A stretch of 64,000 nt of DNA from an uncultured Duncaniella sp. GTDB taxonomy: Bacteria; Bacteroidota; Bacteroidia; Bacteroidales; Muribaculaceae. This document shows positions 53,114 through 62,048 of this stretch, piece after piece (within the stretch, counting starts at the first letter, position 1; each line of letters begins with the position of its first letter). The notes beneath the pieces were generated by a model. It worked only from the letters and a program-made list of their open reading frames with translations, was not told the DNA's origin and did not search any database. The translations under genes and the position numbers were made by a program. The stretch covers positions 62,001 through 126,000 of the forward strand of contig CAJTQR010000003.1 in assembly GCA_910578515.1 (NCBI GenBank). The letters run 5' to 3'.

Positions 53114-54552
53114 TTCTTATCAGGGTTAGCGTCACGGAACACACGGTTCCAGCGTATACCACCGTTGAAGAGCGAGCGGTCCTTGTCAAATGAGATAAGC
53201 ACCTTCTCAGGACGTCCCACAATATGGTCCTCCGGCACGAATCCCCAGTAACGCGAGTCAAGCGAGTTATCGCGGTTATCACCCATCATAAAATAGTAAT
53301 CCATCTTGAATGTGTAGACATCCACGGGCTTCCCGCCGATATACACCACGCCATCCTTAAGCTCTGCGTCATGATTACCCTCGTAGTCGCGTATAACACG
53401 ACCATAAATCTTCCATGCCTGCGGCGACAAGCGGAGCTTTGAACCTTTAGCCGGAATCCAGATTTCGCCGTAGTCCGCACGTGTCCATGAATCAGCTACT
53501 CCATCAGGATATAACATGTCTCCCTGTGGTGCAGGCATCTTCATTACCTTTGCCACTGCGGGGTTACTCTCCAGAGCCTTGACCATGGCTGGAGTGAGAG
53601 GAGCAACATAGACTGCTGGCACGCTTCCATCTTCATTCACTACGAAGCCGAGCGATTTCAGACCGGGAATGTCTTGAGGTGATACAGGCACCTCATGACG
53701 GTCGTCGGCAGAGATTCCAAGTTCATCCCAGTCAGCTTCACCCATGCGACCCTGGCGGAGCTGGAAATAGTAATTGAACTGCACATTCTCCGGCTGCTCC
53801 AACGCCTCGCCGTTGATGTAAATCACACCATCCACAATCTTCAGACGTTCACCGGGAAGACCTACCGCACGTTTCACGTAATTCTCCCTGCGGTCAACGG
53901 GACGATAAATCACCTCGCCGAAGGTCTGCGGATTGTTATGTATAGCATTCTTACCATACATCTTCACGAGTGTATAATAATCGGGGTTCTGTACTTTGAG
54001 TGCCACAGTATCACCGGCAGGAAAGTTGAACACCACAATGTCATTGCGCTCCACCTTTCCCAGACCAGCCAGACGATGATATTTCCATTGGGGAGTCTCA
54101 AGGTAGGACTTGGTATTGATAATCGGAAAAGTGTTCTGAACAAGGGGGAAGTGCACCGGAGTGATGGGAACCCTGGGACCGTAAGCCATTTTGTTTACCC
54201 AAAGGTAATCACCCACAAGCAGCGATTTTTCAAGCGAGGATGATGGTATCTGATAGTTCTGTCCCACGAATGTGAAGACGAAATAAACCAGTATCAACGC
54301 ATACACAATAGCGTCCACCCAACTCATCACACCTCTTACTGCAGCGTTTTTCGACTTTTTCCACCAGGTGAACGGTATGTAGCCGGTGATATAGATATCA
54401 AACAGCAAGAACCAGAAGATAGCCACCCACCAGCTGCCGAGCCAAGCTACCCAAAGAAAGAAAATCAGGGATACAATTCCAAAGCGTATCCACCGGCTCT
54501 TTTTATTCTCCGCCACTCTGCGGCGAAAATCAGAAACAAAATCCGATGCCAT
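53110..54552 (-). CDS. lepB: signal peptidase I
   Basis: Inner-membrane protease that cuts type I signal peptides. Two or three N-terminal hydrophobic segments precede the catalytic domain. The nucleophile Ser lies in QIPSSSLEKSLLVGD (about residue 105), the general-base Lys in NYVKRAVGLPGERL, and the C-terminal signature MGDNRDNSLDSRYWGFVPEDHIVG is intact. It has 480 residues against 324 in E. coli, because of a large insertion between the Lys box and the final box, usual in Bacteroidetes. It lies in a dapB-lepB-wbqC operon. Confidence 0.95.
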   Translation of the reverse strand: MASDFVSDFRRRVAENKKSRWIRFGIVSLIFFLWVAWLGSWWVAIFWFLLFDIYITGYIPFTWWKKSKNAAVRGVMSWVDAIVYALILVYFVFTFVGQNYQIPSSSLEKSLLVGDYLWVNKMAYGPRVPITPVHFPLVQNTFPIINTKSYLETPQWKYHRLAGLGKVERNDIVVFNFPAGDTVALKVQNPDYYTLVKMYGKNAIHNNPQTFGEVIYRPVDRRENYVKRAVGLPGERLKIVDGVIYINGEALEQPENVQFNYYFQLRQGRMGEADWDELGISADDRHEVPVSPQDIPGLKSLGFVVNEDGSVPAVYVAPLTPAMVKALESNPAVAKVMKMPAPQGDMLYPDGVADSWTRADYGEIWIPAKGSKLRLSPQAWKIYGRVIRDYEGNHDAELKDGVVYIGGKPVDVYTFKMDYYFMMGDNRDNSLDSRYWGFVPEDHIVGRPEKVLISFDKDRSLFNGGIRWNRVFRDANPDKK

Positions 54553-54625
54553 AATTTTTTTACAGGGAGTTTAACAGTGGGAATGAAACCCACCCTCTTA
54601 ATGGAGTTAAAATAGTGAATGAATA

Positions 54626-55411
54626 TCAGAGCAAATCCTCCATCATGCTGTCAATGGTGAAAATTCCCTTCTTACCGGCTATCCATTCGGCTGCCATTAC
54701 GGCACCGAGAGCAAATCCGTCGCGCGACTTGGCACTATGGGTTATCTTTATACCGTCAACCGGTGAATCCCAAAGTATGGAGTGGATTCCCGGCACCTCT
54801 CCTCGGCGGAAACTCATTACCGGAAGTTCATCATCTGCAAATCCGCTCATAGTGATGGTCTCCAGTTTCTCCTCCTTGGAAGCTTCAGGAGCGGTGGCGT
54901 TGACCATACCTTCATCTACCCATGAACTGATACGGGAATTCTCCGATATAATCCCCTCGGCAAGTGTGATGGCTGTACCGGAGGGATGGTCAAGCTTATG
55001 CACATGATGGGTCTCCGACATGTATGGTGTATACTGAGGGAGATGACTCATAAGCTTTGCAAGCTTCCGGTTGATAACATTGAAAATATAGACACCCACA
55101 CTGAAATTGCTTGACGCGAGCAGAGCGCCGCCTGCTTCGGTGACAGCTTTCTCCACATCATCCTTATGAGCAGCCCAACCGGTGGAACCACACACTACAG
55201 GCACTCCGCGCAGAGCAGCGCGCTTGATGTTACCCGGCGCTGTGGCGGGTGTGGTAAATTCAATGGCGGCATCGGCCGAGGCAAATGCATCTCCATCCAT
55301 GTCGTCGATATTATTGACATCGATTATAGATACAATCTCATGTCCGCGTGTACGGGCAATGCGCTCTATCGCATGCCCCATCTTTCCATATCCTATAAGA
55401 GCTATTTTCAT
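54626..55411 (-). CDS. dapB: 4-hydroxy-tetrahydrodipicolinate reductase
   Basis: NAD(P)H enzyme of lysine and diaminopimelate synthesis. The N-terminal IALIGYGKMGHAIE is the nucleotide fold, FTTPATAPGNI and CGSTGWAAH line the cofactor site, and ETHHVHKLDHPSGTAITLAEGI is the catalytic His/Lys signature. The 261 residues are slightly shorter than the E. coli enzyme (273). Two ATGs lie two codons apart. It is first in the operon with lepB and wbqC, behind a -7 box. Confidence 0.96.
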   Translation of the reverse strand: MKIALIGYGKMGHAIERIARTRGHEIVSIIDVNNIDDMDGDAFASADAAIEFTTPATAPGNIKRAALRGVPVVCGSTGWAAHKDDVEKAVTEAGGALLASSNFSVGVYIFNVINRKLAKLMSHLPQYTPYMSETHHVHKLDHPSGTAITLAEGIISENSRISSWVDEGMVNATAPEASKEEKLETITMSGFADDELPVMSFRRGEVPGIHSILWDSPVDGIKITHSAKSRDGFALGAVMAAEWIAGKKGIFTIDSMMEDLL

Positions 55412-55459
55412 AATCATTCATTTTTCTCGCTTCGGTGTGATAACCGGGCGCATATTCCG

Positions 55460-55467
55460 CAAAATTA
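55460..55467 (-). promoter_or_regulatory. -7 TAATTTTG promoter of dapB-lepB-wbqC
   Basis: TAATTTTG on the minus strand, 49 bp before the dapB start, directly after the T-run of the patB-side hairpin. Confidence 0.5.
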
Positions 55468-55469
55468 CA

Positions 55470-55501
55470 AAAAAATCCATGCGGCTCTCCGAAGCCGTTT
55501 A
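55470..55501 (-). terminator. probable terminator of the PatB-like gene
   Basis: ACGGCT pairs with AGCCG(C) around a 6-base loop, followed a few bases later by TTTTTTT on the minus strand, 15 bp after the stop. The stem is short, so confidence is moderate. Confidence 0.5.
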
Positions 55502-55515
55502 ATAATAAATGTTAA

Positions 55516-56694
55516 TCAACTTTTCAGAGCTCTCTCCAACGCTTCCAACGCTTCTCTCAGGACCCGACGGGTGGTACCTACATTCAGGCGCATGCAACCA
55601 GTGCCTTCCTCACCAAACATTGCACCGTCATTGAGCGCAAGCCCGGCTTTGTTTTCAAAGAGGTCAATAAGCTCTTCGTGGCTCAGATGTAATGCCCGAC
55701 AATCGAGCCATACGAGAAATGACGCCTGCGGTCGCACGACGCGTATTCCCGGTAACCGCTCCACGCAGAAACGCTCTACGAATCCTATATTCTCCTCAAT
55801 ATAGTTAACCGCTTCAGCAAGCCATCGCTCTCCATTACGGTAGGCCGCCTCAGTGGCAATGGTAGCAACAAAAGTGGGAGAGGAAAACTCATTCACTTCC
55901 ATCCACTCGTAGAATGGCGCACGCAGCTTTTCATTCGCGATTACAATCCATGAGCTGGCAATCCCCGGGATGTTGAATGTCTTTGACGGAGCTCCGAGAG
56001 CAATTCCTACCTCACGCGCATCATCACTTACGGTAATGAAGGGGATATGTCTGCGCCCATAGAGCATAAGGTCGCCATGGATTTCATCGGACACCACGAT
56101 AACACCATATTTCCAGGCAAGTGATGCCACGCGGGCAAGGTCGGCAGCGCTCCATTGGATTCCCACAGGATTATGAGGATTGCAAAGTATCATCAGCTTG
56201 GGGGATTCAGTAGCAAATTTACGCTCCAGGTCCTCAAAATCCATCTCATATCCTTCATCCGTGTTTATGAGAGGATTGGTGACGCACACCCTTTTGTTAC
56301 CCTCGGTGAGATGGCGAAATAGGTGATACACAGGCGTCTGTATCAAAATTTTATCTCCCGGAGAGGTGAAATAGTTGATAATGAACGCAATACCCCTGAC
56401 CACACCATTGACATAGGCTAATTCCTCTCGCGCCACTTTCCATGAGTGGTGACGGTCAAGCCAACTGATTATAGACTCCCAATAGCTGTCAGGCACACCG
56501 GCGTAACCATAGACAGGATGACGCATACGTTCCATCAGAGCATCTGTGATTTCGGGGGCAACAGCAAAGTCCATATCCGCAACCCATAACGGCGTAAGGT
56601 CCTCGCGGCTGAAGAAATCTTTGAGATAGTCAAATTTTATGGCACCGGTGCCTTTGCGGCATATTTCCCGGTCGAAGTCGTAGAGTAGTTCCAT
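55516..56694 (-). CDS. PatB/MalY-type PLP-dependent C-S lyase or aminotransferase
   Basis: Fold-type I PLP enzyme, likely cystathionine beta-lyase. LTPLWVADMDFAVAPEI at the N-terminus is the MalY/PatB signature. NPHNPVGIQW contains the PLP-ring Asn, VVSDEIHGDLMLYG the Asp and Tyr contacts, and APSKTFNIPGIASSW the Schiff-base Lys. MRLNVGTTRRVL ends with the substrate-carboxylate Arg. The 392 residues are normal. It is monocistronic, with a -7 box 71 bp upstream. Homologues may cut cystathionine or make cysteine-derived H2S. Confidence 0.9.
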   Translation of the reverse strand: MELLYDFDREICRKGTGAIKFDYLKDFFSREDLTPLWVADMDFAVAPEITDALMERMRHPVYGYAGVPDSYWESIISWLDRHHSWKVAREELAYVNGVVRGIAFIINYFTSPGDKILIQTPVYHLFRHLTEGNKRVCVTNPLINTDEGYEMDFEDLERKFATESPKLMILCNPHNPVGIQWSAADLARVASLAWKYGVIVVSDEIHGDLMLYGRRHIPFITVSDDAREVGIALGAPSKTFNIPGIASSWIVIANEKLRAPFYEWMEVNEFSSPTFVATIATEAAYRNGERWLAEAVNYIEENIGFVERFCVERLPGIRVVRPQASFLVWLDCRALHLSHEELIDLFENKAGLALNDGAMFGEEGTGCMRLNVGTTRRVLREALEALERALKS

Positions 56695-56764
56695 TGCGAT
56701 AATGAGGCTCGGTTAAAATCGATTCGGTATTTCAAGAGGTCGGCTGAACGACAAACTCCAAGCG

Positions 56765-56772
56765 CAAAGTTA
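56765..56772 (-). promoter_or_regulatory. -7 TAACTTTG promoter of the PatB-like gene
   Basis: TAACTTTG on the minus strand, 71 bp before the PatB-like start, in the gap after the holin-like gene. Confidence 0.5.
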
Positions 56773-56783
56773 GCAAAGATTCT

Positions 56784-57200
56784 CTACTTCCGAGGCATTC
56801 TGGCAAGCAAATCTTTCAGCAACGACGCAGCCTGGGCGAGGTCTCCTTTTTGGTCTGCTTTTTCAAGGATACTCTTCACCTCGATGAGCGCCAATCCGAG
56901 TGCTCCGAAGGTTGTGAGAAACGGGAACGCTGGCAGAAAGTCCATACCGGTAGCACGCATCACCATAGCTGCCGTGACATACATCGCGTCAATCAGAGTA
57001 AGCGAGAATAGCATCACATAGTAGCGCGACATTTTGTCGACCGTACGCCTCAATCCCCAAGAGGTACATCGGTGTCCTGCCGCTTTTGATTTGCTCAAAC
57101 CGCTCAGAAGGTCGGCAATCACAGCGATGAAAACTCCTGCATATTCCACGCTCAAGAGTAGCAGCACAGGTAGCAATGATGAGAAGGTAGGATGTGTCAT
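56784..57200 (-). CDS. phage holin-family membrane protein, orphan
   Basis: Small membrane protein of 138 residues with a hydrophobic N-terminal segment (FSSLLPVLLLLSVEYAGVFIAVIADLLSG, read in two parts), a basic loop (SKSKAAGHRCTSWGLRRTVDKMSRYY) and two more membrane segments. The D-L-x-S-G / K-x-x-G and GLRRTVDK pattern is typical of Bacteroidetes phage holin-family proteins. No endolysin, tail or integrase gene is nearby, so it is a prophage remnant or a domesticated gene. It has its own promoter-like box upstream and lies between patB and uvrC. Confidence 0.7.
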   Translation of the reverse strand: MTHPTFSSLLPVLLLLSVEYAGVFIAVIADLLSGLSKSKAAGHRCTSWGLRRTVDKMSRYYVMLFSLTLIDAMYVTAAMVMRATGMDFLPAFPFLTTFGALGLALIEVKSILEKADQKGDLAQAASLLKDLLARMPRK

Positions 57201-57354
57201 TTTCGTATCAGATTTTCATAATTAAATAATTAGATTTAACATCGTTTCCTTAGAGACCATCTTGCATCAACGCACAAAAAAGAACCCCAATAAATGGATA
57301 ATCCTTTTACGATGCCTCCCCCTATCAATACAGAGGTCTTTTGGAAATACATCG

Positions 57355-57362
57355 CAAAATTA
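57355..57362 (-). promoter_or_regulatory. -7 TAATTTTG promoter of the holin-like gene
   Basis: TAATTTTG on the minus strand, about 155 bp before the start codon; the leader of about 145 nt shows no recognised element. Confidence 0.4.
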
Positions 57363-57459
57363 CGCGACGAAAGCCACGAAAAAGTGCGATAATGTAAATC
57401 TGATAAGAAAAATTTTTCCAGCTCTGTCAAGCGCCTATGACACTCCCTGAAGCGACACA

Positions 57460-59313
57460 TCAAAGCACTCCGGCATCCTCAGTCGAAGCCACATCAGGCG
57501 TCTCCGTATCGTAATGAAGCGCCCCGTAAACTATGGATGCTTTTGCCGGACCTATCACCTCGGCTATTGTGTCGACATCTGCATCGCGCAGACGTTTCAC
57601 ACTCTTGAAATGTGAAAGCAATGCGGTGCGTGTTTTCTCACCCACACCTTTGATGGAGTCGAGTTCCGACACTGCTTGCCCCTTGCTTCGGCGGTTGCGG
57701 TGGTGAGTTATACCAAAGCGGTGTGCCTCGTCGCGCAGATGCTGCACCACCCGCAGAGTTTCACTGTTCTTGTCGATGTAGAGCGGAATGCTGTCACCCG
57801 GGAAATAGATTTCCTCAAGTCGCTTGGCGATGCCGACCACAGCTATCACTCCACGCAGACCCATGTCATCGAGCGCCTCCACGGCAGCTGACAATTGCCC
57901 CTTGCCGCCATCGACCACTATGAGTTGCGGCAGCTCTTTCCCCTCGGTTACCAGACGTGTGTAACGGCGTGTCAACACCTCCTTCATCGATGCGAAATCG
58001 TCGGGTCCCACCACTGTCTTGATGTTGAAATGCCGGTAATCTTTTTTGCTCGGTTTGGCATCTTTGAAGACCACGCAGGATGCCACTGGATTTGTGCCCT
58101 GGATATTGGAGTTATCGAAACACTCTATATGCCTGGGAAGCTCGCTGAGATGGAAATCGGACTGTATGCGCTGGAGTATTCTGTCGGTCCTGGTCTCGGG
58201 ATTCCGCTTCTCCATAGTCTTGATTTTGTCCACCCGATGCTGCCGCGCATTCTTCTGCGACACCTCCAAAAGCTTCGCCTTGTCACCACGACGCGGAATG
58301 GTGAATTTCACTTCCGGCATCTCCACATCGGGCTCCTCAGCCACTACAACTTCGTCGTATACCACTCCTAATGATTCAGCAATCTCATTCATGGCATACG
58401 CGAGCAGTTGCGCCTGTGTCTCATCGAGACGACGCTTGTACTCGAGAGTCACTGATTTGACCACTGCCCCTCTGCGCACGTGCATGTAATTTATATACAC
58501 ATCGCTATCCTCGTCGTCGATGCCGAACACATCGATATCCTCGATGGTCTGTGACACTATGACACTCTTAGCCTGGTAACGCTTTATGAGCTCATACTCC
58601 TCCTTAAGCTCCTGTGCTTCCTCGAAACGCAGCTCCATGGCAAGTTTCTCCATCTCACTGCGCAGATACTGCAGGAGCTCCCCTGTATCGCCACGGAGGA
58701 TGGTGCGGATATGGTCGATATCCTTGGCGTAATCCTCAGATGAAATCAGCCCCACACAGCACCCTTTGCACCGATGGAGATGATAATCGAGACATAGCCT
58801 TCCCTTACCCTTCGAGATATATTCGGGGGTTATGAGATGCCGGCAAGACCTGACGCTGTAGAGTCGCTTAACGAGGTCAAGAGTAGCCCGCGCCGAACCT
58901 GCATCGGTGTACGGACCATAGTATTTCGAGCCATCCTTTATACGCTGGCGAGTCATGAAAACACGAGGGTAAGGCTCATTGGTCACCACTATCCACGGAT
59001 AGGATTTGTCATCCTTAAGGAGCACATTGTAGCGAGGCTGGTACTCCTTTATCATGGATGCCTCCAGATTGAGCGCGTCCTGCTCTGTAGGCACCACTAT
59101 ATAGGTCATATCGGTGATGGCACGCACGAGCAGATTGGTGCGCAGACTGTCATGCGTACGGTTGAAGTAGGAAGAGACCCGTCGTTTCAGATTCTTTGCC
59201 TTCCCGACATAAATCACCGTACCCTCGGAGTCGTAATACATGTAGACTCCGGGGGTATCGGGAAGTATCGCAATCTTCTCCCTGAGTGCAGCCGATTTCT
59301 TGTGCATCGCCAT
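57460..59313 (-). CDS. uvrC: excinuclease ABC subunit C
   Basis: Nuclease that makes both incisions in nucleotide excision repair. GIY-YIG domain at the N-terminus (TPGVYMYYDSEGTVIYVGKAKNLKRRV), a Cys-rich segment (CLDYHLHRCKGCC), the UvrB-binding UVR helix (LRSEMEKLAMELRFEEAQELK), the RNase H-like domain (ECFDNSNIQGTNPVASCVVF and LIVVDGGKGQL) and a C-terminal (HhH)2 domain ending in DVDTIAEVIGPAKA. The 617 residues are full length. It follows apt by 75 bp in the ybeY-mnmG-apt-uvrC cluster. Confidence 0.97.
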   Translation of the reverse strand: MAMHKKSAALREKIAILPDTPGVYMYYDSEGTVIYVGKAKNLKRRVSSYFNRTHDSLRTNLLVRAITDMTYIVVPTEQDALNLEASMIKEYQPRYNVLLKDDKSYPWIVVTNEPYPRVFMTRQRIKDGSKYYGPYTDAGSARATLDLVKRLYSVRSCRHLITPEYISKGKGRLCLDYHLHRCKGCCVGLISSEDYAKDIDHIRTILRGDTGELLQYLRSEMEKLAMELRFEEAQELKEEYELIKRYQAKSVIVSQTIEDIDVFGIDDEDSDVYINYMHVRRGAVVKSVTLEYKRRLDETQAQLLAYAMNEIAESLGVVYDEVVVAEEPDVEMPEVKFTIPRRGDKAKLLEVSQKNARQHRVDKIKTMEKRNPETRTDRILQRIQSDFHLSELPRHIECFDNSNIQGTNPVASCVVFKDAKPSKKDYRHFNIKTVVGPDDFASMKEVLTRRYTRLVTEGKELPQLIVVDGGKGQLSAAVEALDDMGLRGVIAVVGIAKRLEEIYFPGDSIPLYIDKNSETLRVVQHLRDEAHRFGITHHRNRRSKGQAVSELDSIKGVGEKTRTALLSHFKSVKRLRDADVDTIAEVIGPAKASIVYGALHYDTETPDVASTEDAGVL

Positions 59314-59388
59314 TATAGACCAAGGGATTTAAGACTCTCCTCCCACCGGCAAAGGGGAATCACAGATGTTCAGAGAGTGTGAGGTATA

Positions 59389-59907
59389 TTAATACGAGAT
59401 AAGAGCAGATACCTCGGCGTCAGCAGGAAGGTTGGCACGACCGTTGAGCGAGGTAAGCTCAATGATAAAGTTGATGTAGATTTTTTTCGGATTCATTGAC
59501 TTCACCAGATTGTAGGCTGCCGCCATTGTACCACCGGTTGCAAGCACATCGTCGTGAAGCACCACCACATCATCAGGACCGATAGCGTCGCGATGAATCT
59601 CGATAGTATCCTTACCGTATTCCTTGTCGTAGGAAGCCTTGATGGTGTCGGCAGGGAGCTTGCCGGGCTTGCGTACGGGCACGAATCCGGCGCCTAATTC
59701 AAAGGCAAGAATAGAGCCACCGATGAAGCCGCGTGACTCGATGCCTACCACTTTAGTAACACCTTTGTCGCGGTAAAGTTGAGAGAGGTCCCACCCTATT
59801 ATATGCAGACCGCGAGGGTCCTTGAAAAGAGTGGTGAGGTCTTTGAAGATGACACCCTTCTGAGGGAAGTCAATCACGTCACGGATGTGAGATTTTAAAT
59901 ATTCCAT
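59389..59907 (-). CDS. apt: adenine phosphoribosyltransferase
   Basis: Purine-salvage enzyme making AMP from adenine and PRPP. DFPQKGVIFKDLTTLFKD at the N-terminus, the KPGKLPADTIKASYDKEYG flexible loop, and the PRPP motif VVLHDDVLATGGTMAAA are all present. The 172 residues are normal. It lies between mnmG and uvrC; the 155-bp gap to mnmG contains the parS site. Confidence 0.97.
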   Translation of the reverse strand: MEYLKSHIRDVIDFPQKGVIFKDLTTLFKDPRGLHIIGWDLSQLYRDKGVTKVVGIESRGFIGGSILAFELGAGFVPVRKPGKLPADTIKASYDKEYGKDTIEIHRDAIGPDDVVVLHDDVLATGGTMAAAYNLVKSMNPKKIYINFIIELTSLNGRANLPADAEVSALISY

Positions 59908-59960
59908 GATATTGCGGTTTTGATGAGAAATATTGATTACAGTTATCTGAAAGCCCGAAT

Positions 59961-59976
59961 TGTTTCACGTGGAACA
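59961..59976 (-). promoter_or_regulatory. parS centromere-like site (ParB binding)
   Basis: The minus strand reads TGTTCCACGTGAAACA, a perfect match to the bacterial parS consensus TGTTNCACGTGAAACA; the plus strand reads TGTTTCACGTGGAACA. It lies in the apt-mnmG spacer. ParB binding here would load the chromosome segregation complex. parA and parB are not in the window. Confidence 0.85.
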
Positions 59977-59991
59977 ATTTTTCATGGCTAA

Positions 59992-60022
59992 TGTTTCACA
60001 CTTTTCATGCCCCCGTGAAACA
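59992..60022. repeat. split pair of parS half-sites
   Basis: TGTTTCAC (59992-59999) and GTGAAACA (60015-60022) are the two exact halves of the parS palindrome, separated by 15 bp, starting 15 bp to the right of the intact parS. They could also form a hairpin in the mnmG-apt transcript. Confidence 0.6.
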
Positions 60023-60062
60023 GTGCCGGGCACCTGTCACCGGGGTTGATTAGGCTCGCATT

Positions 60063-61943
60063 TTATCTCCCCAAAAGGAGCAGAAGTATATTGATATCGG
60101 CAGGTGAAATGCCGGGGATTCGCGATGCCTGCGCTACTGTCTCAGGGTCGATGCGGGTGAGCTTCTGTCGCGCTTCGGTGGAGATGGAGTTGACTTTCGA
60201 ATAGTCAATTTTACCCCGGAGCTTCACGTTTTCCAAGCGTCGAATCTTGTCGGCGATAAGTTGCTCGCGCTGTATGTAGCCCTGATACTTCATGAGAATT
60301 TCAGCCGCCTCGATGATTTCTTCGCGGCGAGGTTCCTCAATGTTTTCCTCGATATAGTCGGCAAGAGGCTTAATTCCCTTAGCCAGGATTTCGATGGTGA
60401 GACGCGGACGCAACACGAGGTCGTAGAGTTTCACTCCTTGCTTGAGAGGCTGCTCTCCCACTTCCTCAAGATAGGGATTGACAAGAGCCGCTTTTACTGA
60501 AAACTCACGACAGAAGTCCATCAGACCGTCACGCTGACGTCGTTTCAGCTCCATCTGTTCGTAACGGAAATCGGAAGCGAGCCCAATCTCATGACCACGC
60601 GGTGTGAGGCGCATATCGGCATCATCCTGACGCAGGAGTATGCGATACTCGGCACGTGAGGTAAACATGCGGTATGGCTCATCCACCCCTTTTGTGACAA
60701 GGTCATCAATCAACACACCGATGTAAGCCTCGTCGCGCGAGAGTGTGAAAGGCTCTTTGCCCGCTATCTTCAGCGCAGCGTTGATACCTGCCACCAATCC
60801 CTGTCCGGCGGCTTCCTCATATCCGGTGGTACCGTTGACCTGACCCGCGAAATAAAGCCCTTCCACCCGCTTTGTCTCAAGAGTATGATACAGCTGTGTG
60901 GGGTCGAAAAAGTCATATTCTATGGCATACCCGGGACGGAATATGTGGACGTTCTTGAGCGCTGGGATGGTTTCGAGAGCGCGTATCTGAATGTTGATAG
61001 GGAGTGAGGATGAGAATCCGTTCACATAGTACTCAGTGGTGGTCTCGCCCTCCGGTTCAAGGAACAACTGATGCTCGTTCTTGTCAGCGAAAGTCACGAT
61101 TTTAGTCTCGATGCTGGGGCAGTAGCGCGGTCCGATACTCTGGATTTGTCCGTTGTAGAGCGGAGATTCCGGAAGCCCTTCGCGAAGGATGGAGTGAGTC
61201 TCCTCGCTTGTGTAGACAGTGTGGCAGGGACGCTGACGCAGACGTCGGCGCACGTTGTGAAGGTATGAAAATTTGTGGAAGTCATCATCACCTTCCTGCA
61301 GAGTGGTAAGCGACCAGTCCACGGAGCGACCGTCGATTCGCACCGGAGTGCCGGTTTTCATTCTGTCAGCGGCAAATCCCATCTCAATCAGCTGCTCGGT
61401 TATACCGTGAGAAGAGGGTTCAGACACACGCCCACCCTGCTGCTTGACCGGACCGATATGCATGAGACCATTCAGGAATGTCCCGGCAGTGAGAACCACA
61501 GCCTTTGCCTTGAAAGTGACGCCGAGAGCAGTGCTGATACCGGTGATTTTGCCATCCTCGATGAGCAGCCGGTTCACCGAATCCTGCCAGATATGCAGAT
61601 TCTTTGTATTTTCGAGAATTTCGCGCCAGAGTTTCGAGAACATCATGCGGTCACTCTGCGAACGAGGGCTCCACATGGCAGGTCCCTTGGAGCGGTTAAG
61701 CATACGGAACTGTATGGCTGATTCATCGGTCACTATACCCATCATTCCGCCCAAGGCATCAATCTCGCGTACAATCTGACCTTTGGCAATGCCTCCGACA
61801 GCCGGATTACAGCTCATCTGGGCTATCTTGTTCATGTCGATAGTGACCAGCAGCGTGGATGCGCCGAGAGTAGCGGCAGCATGCGCAGCCTCACAGCCGG
61901 CATGACCGGCGCCTATCACTATCACGTCGTAATCAAAATTCAT
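60063..61943 (-). CDS. mnmG: tRNA uridine-5-carboxymethylaminomethyl modification enzyme MnmG
   Basis: FAD protein that with MnmE makes the cmnm5 modification on wobble uridines. The N-terminal VIVIGAGHAGCEAAHAAA binds FAD; MSCNPAVGGIAKGQIVREIDALGG and CPSIETKIVTFADKNEHQLFLEPEG are the two GidA signatures (the latter with its Cys). GQVNGTTGYEEAAGQGLVAG and the C-terminal helical domain, with the YxGYIxRE-type motif KYQGYIQREQ, complete 626 residues. mnmG genes often lie close to oriC, which agrees with the parS site 85 bp downstream. Confidence 0.97.
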   Translation of the reverse strand: MNFDYDVIVIGAGHAGCEAAHAAATLGASTLLVTIDMNKIAQMSCNPAVGGIAKGQIVREIDALGGMMGIVTDESAIQFRMLNRSKGPAMWSPRSQSDRMMFSKLWREILENTKNLHIWQDSVNRLLIEDGKITGISTALGVTFKAKAVVLTAGTFLNGLMHIGPVKQQGGRVSEPSSHGITEQLIEMGFAADRMKTGTPVRIDGRSVDWSLTTLQEGDDDFHKFSYLHNVRRRLRQRPCHTVYTSEETHSILREGLPESPLYNGQIQSIGPRYCPSIETKIVTFADKNEHQLFLEPEGETTTEYYVNGFSSSLPINIQIRALETIPALKNVHIFRPGYAIEYDFFDPTQLYHTLETKRVEGLYFAGQVNGTTGYEEAAGQGLVAGINAALKIAGKEPFTLSRDEAYIGVLIDDLVTKGVDEPYRMFTSRAEYRILLRQDDADMRLTPRGHEIGLASDFRYEQMELKRRQRDGLMDFCREFSVKAALVNPYLEEVGEQPLKQGVKLYDLVLRPRLTIEILAKGIKPLADYIEENIEEPRREEIIEAAEILMKYQGYIQREQLIADKIRRLENVKLRGKIDYSKVNSISTEARQKLTRIDPETVAQASRIPGISPADINILLLLLGR

Positions 61944-62048
61944 CTGTATATCTTATATCTACAAGTAACTCTTAAAAATATCTGACACGAAGCACCCTCT
62001 GCGCGCAATGGCGCCTACACAGGCACATGGCAGGGACACGGCATAAAA

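Noticed and set aside
56784..57200. Complete prophage
   Set aside because: Only a single holin-like gene; no integrase, capsid, tail or lysin genes and no attachment repeats were seen around it.
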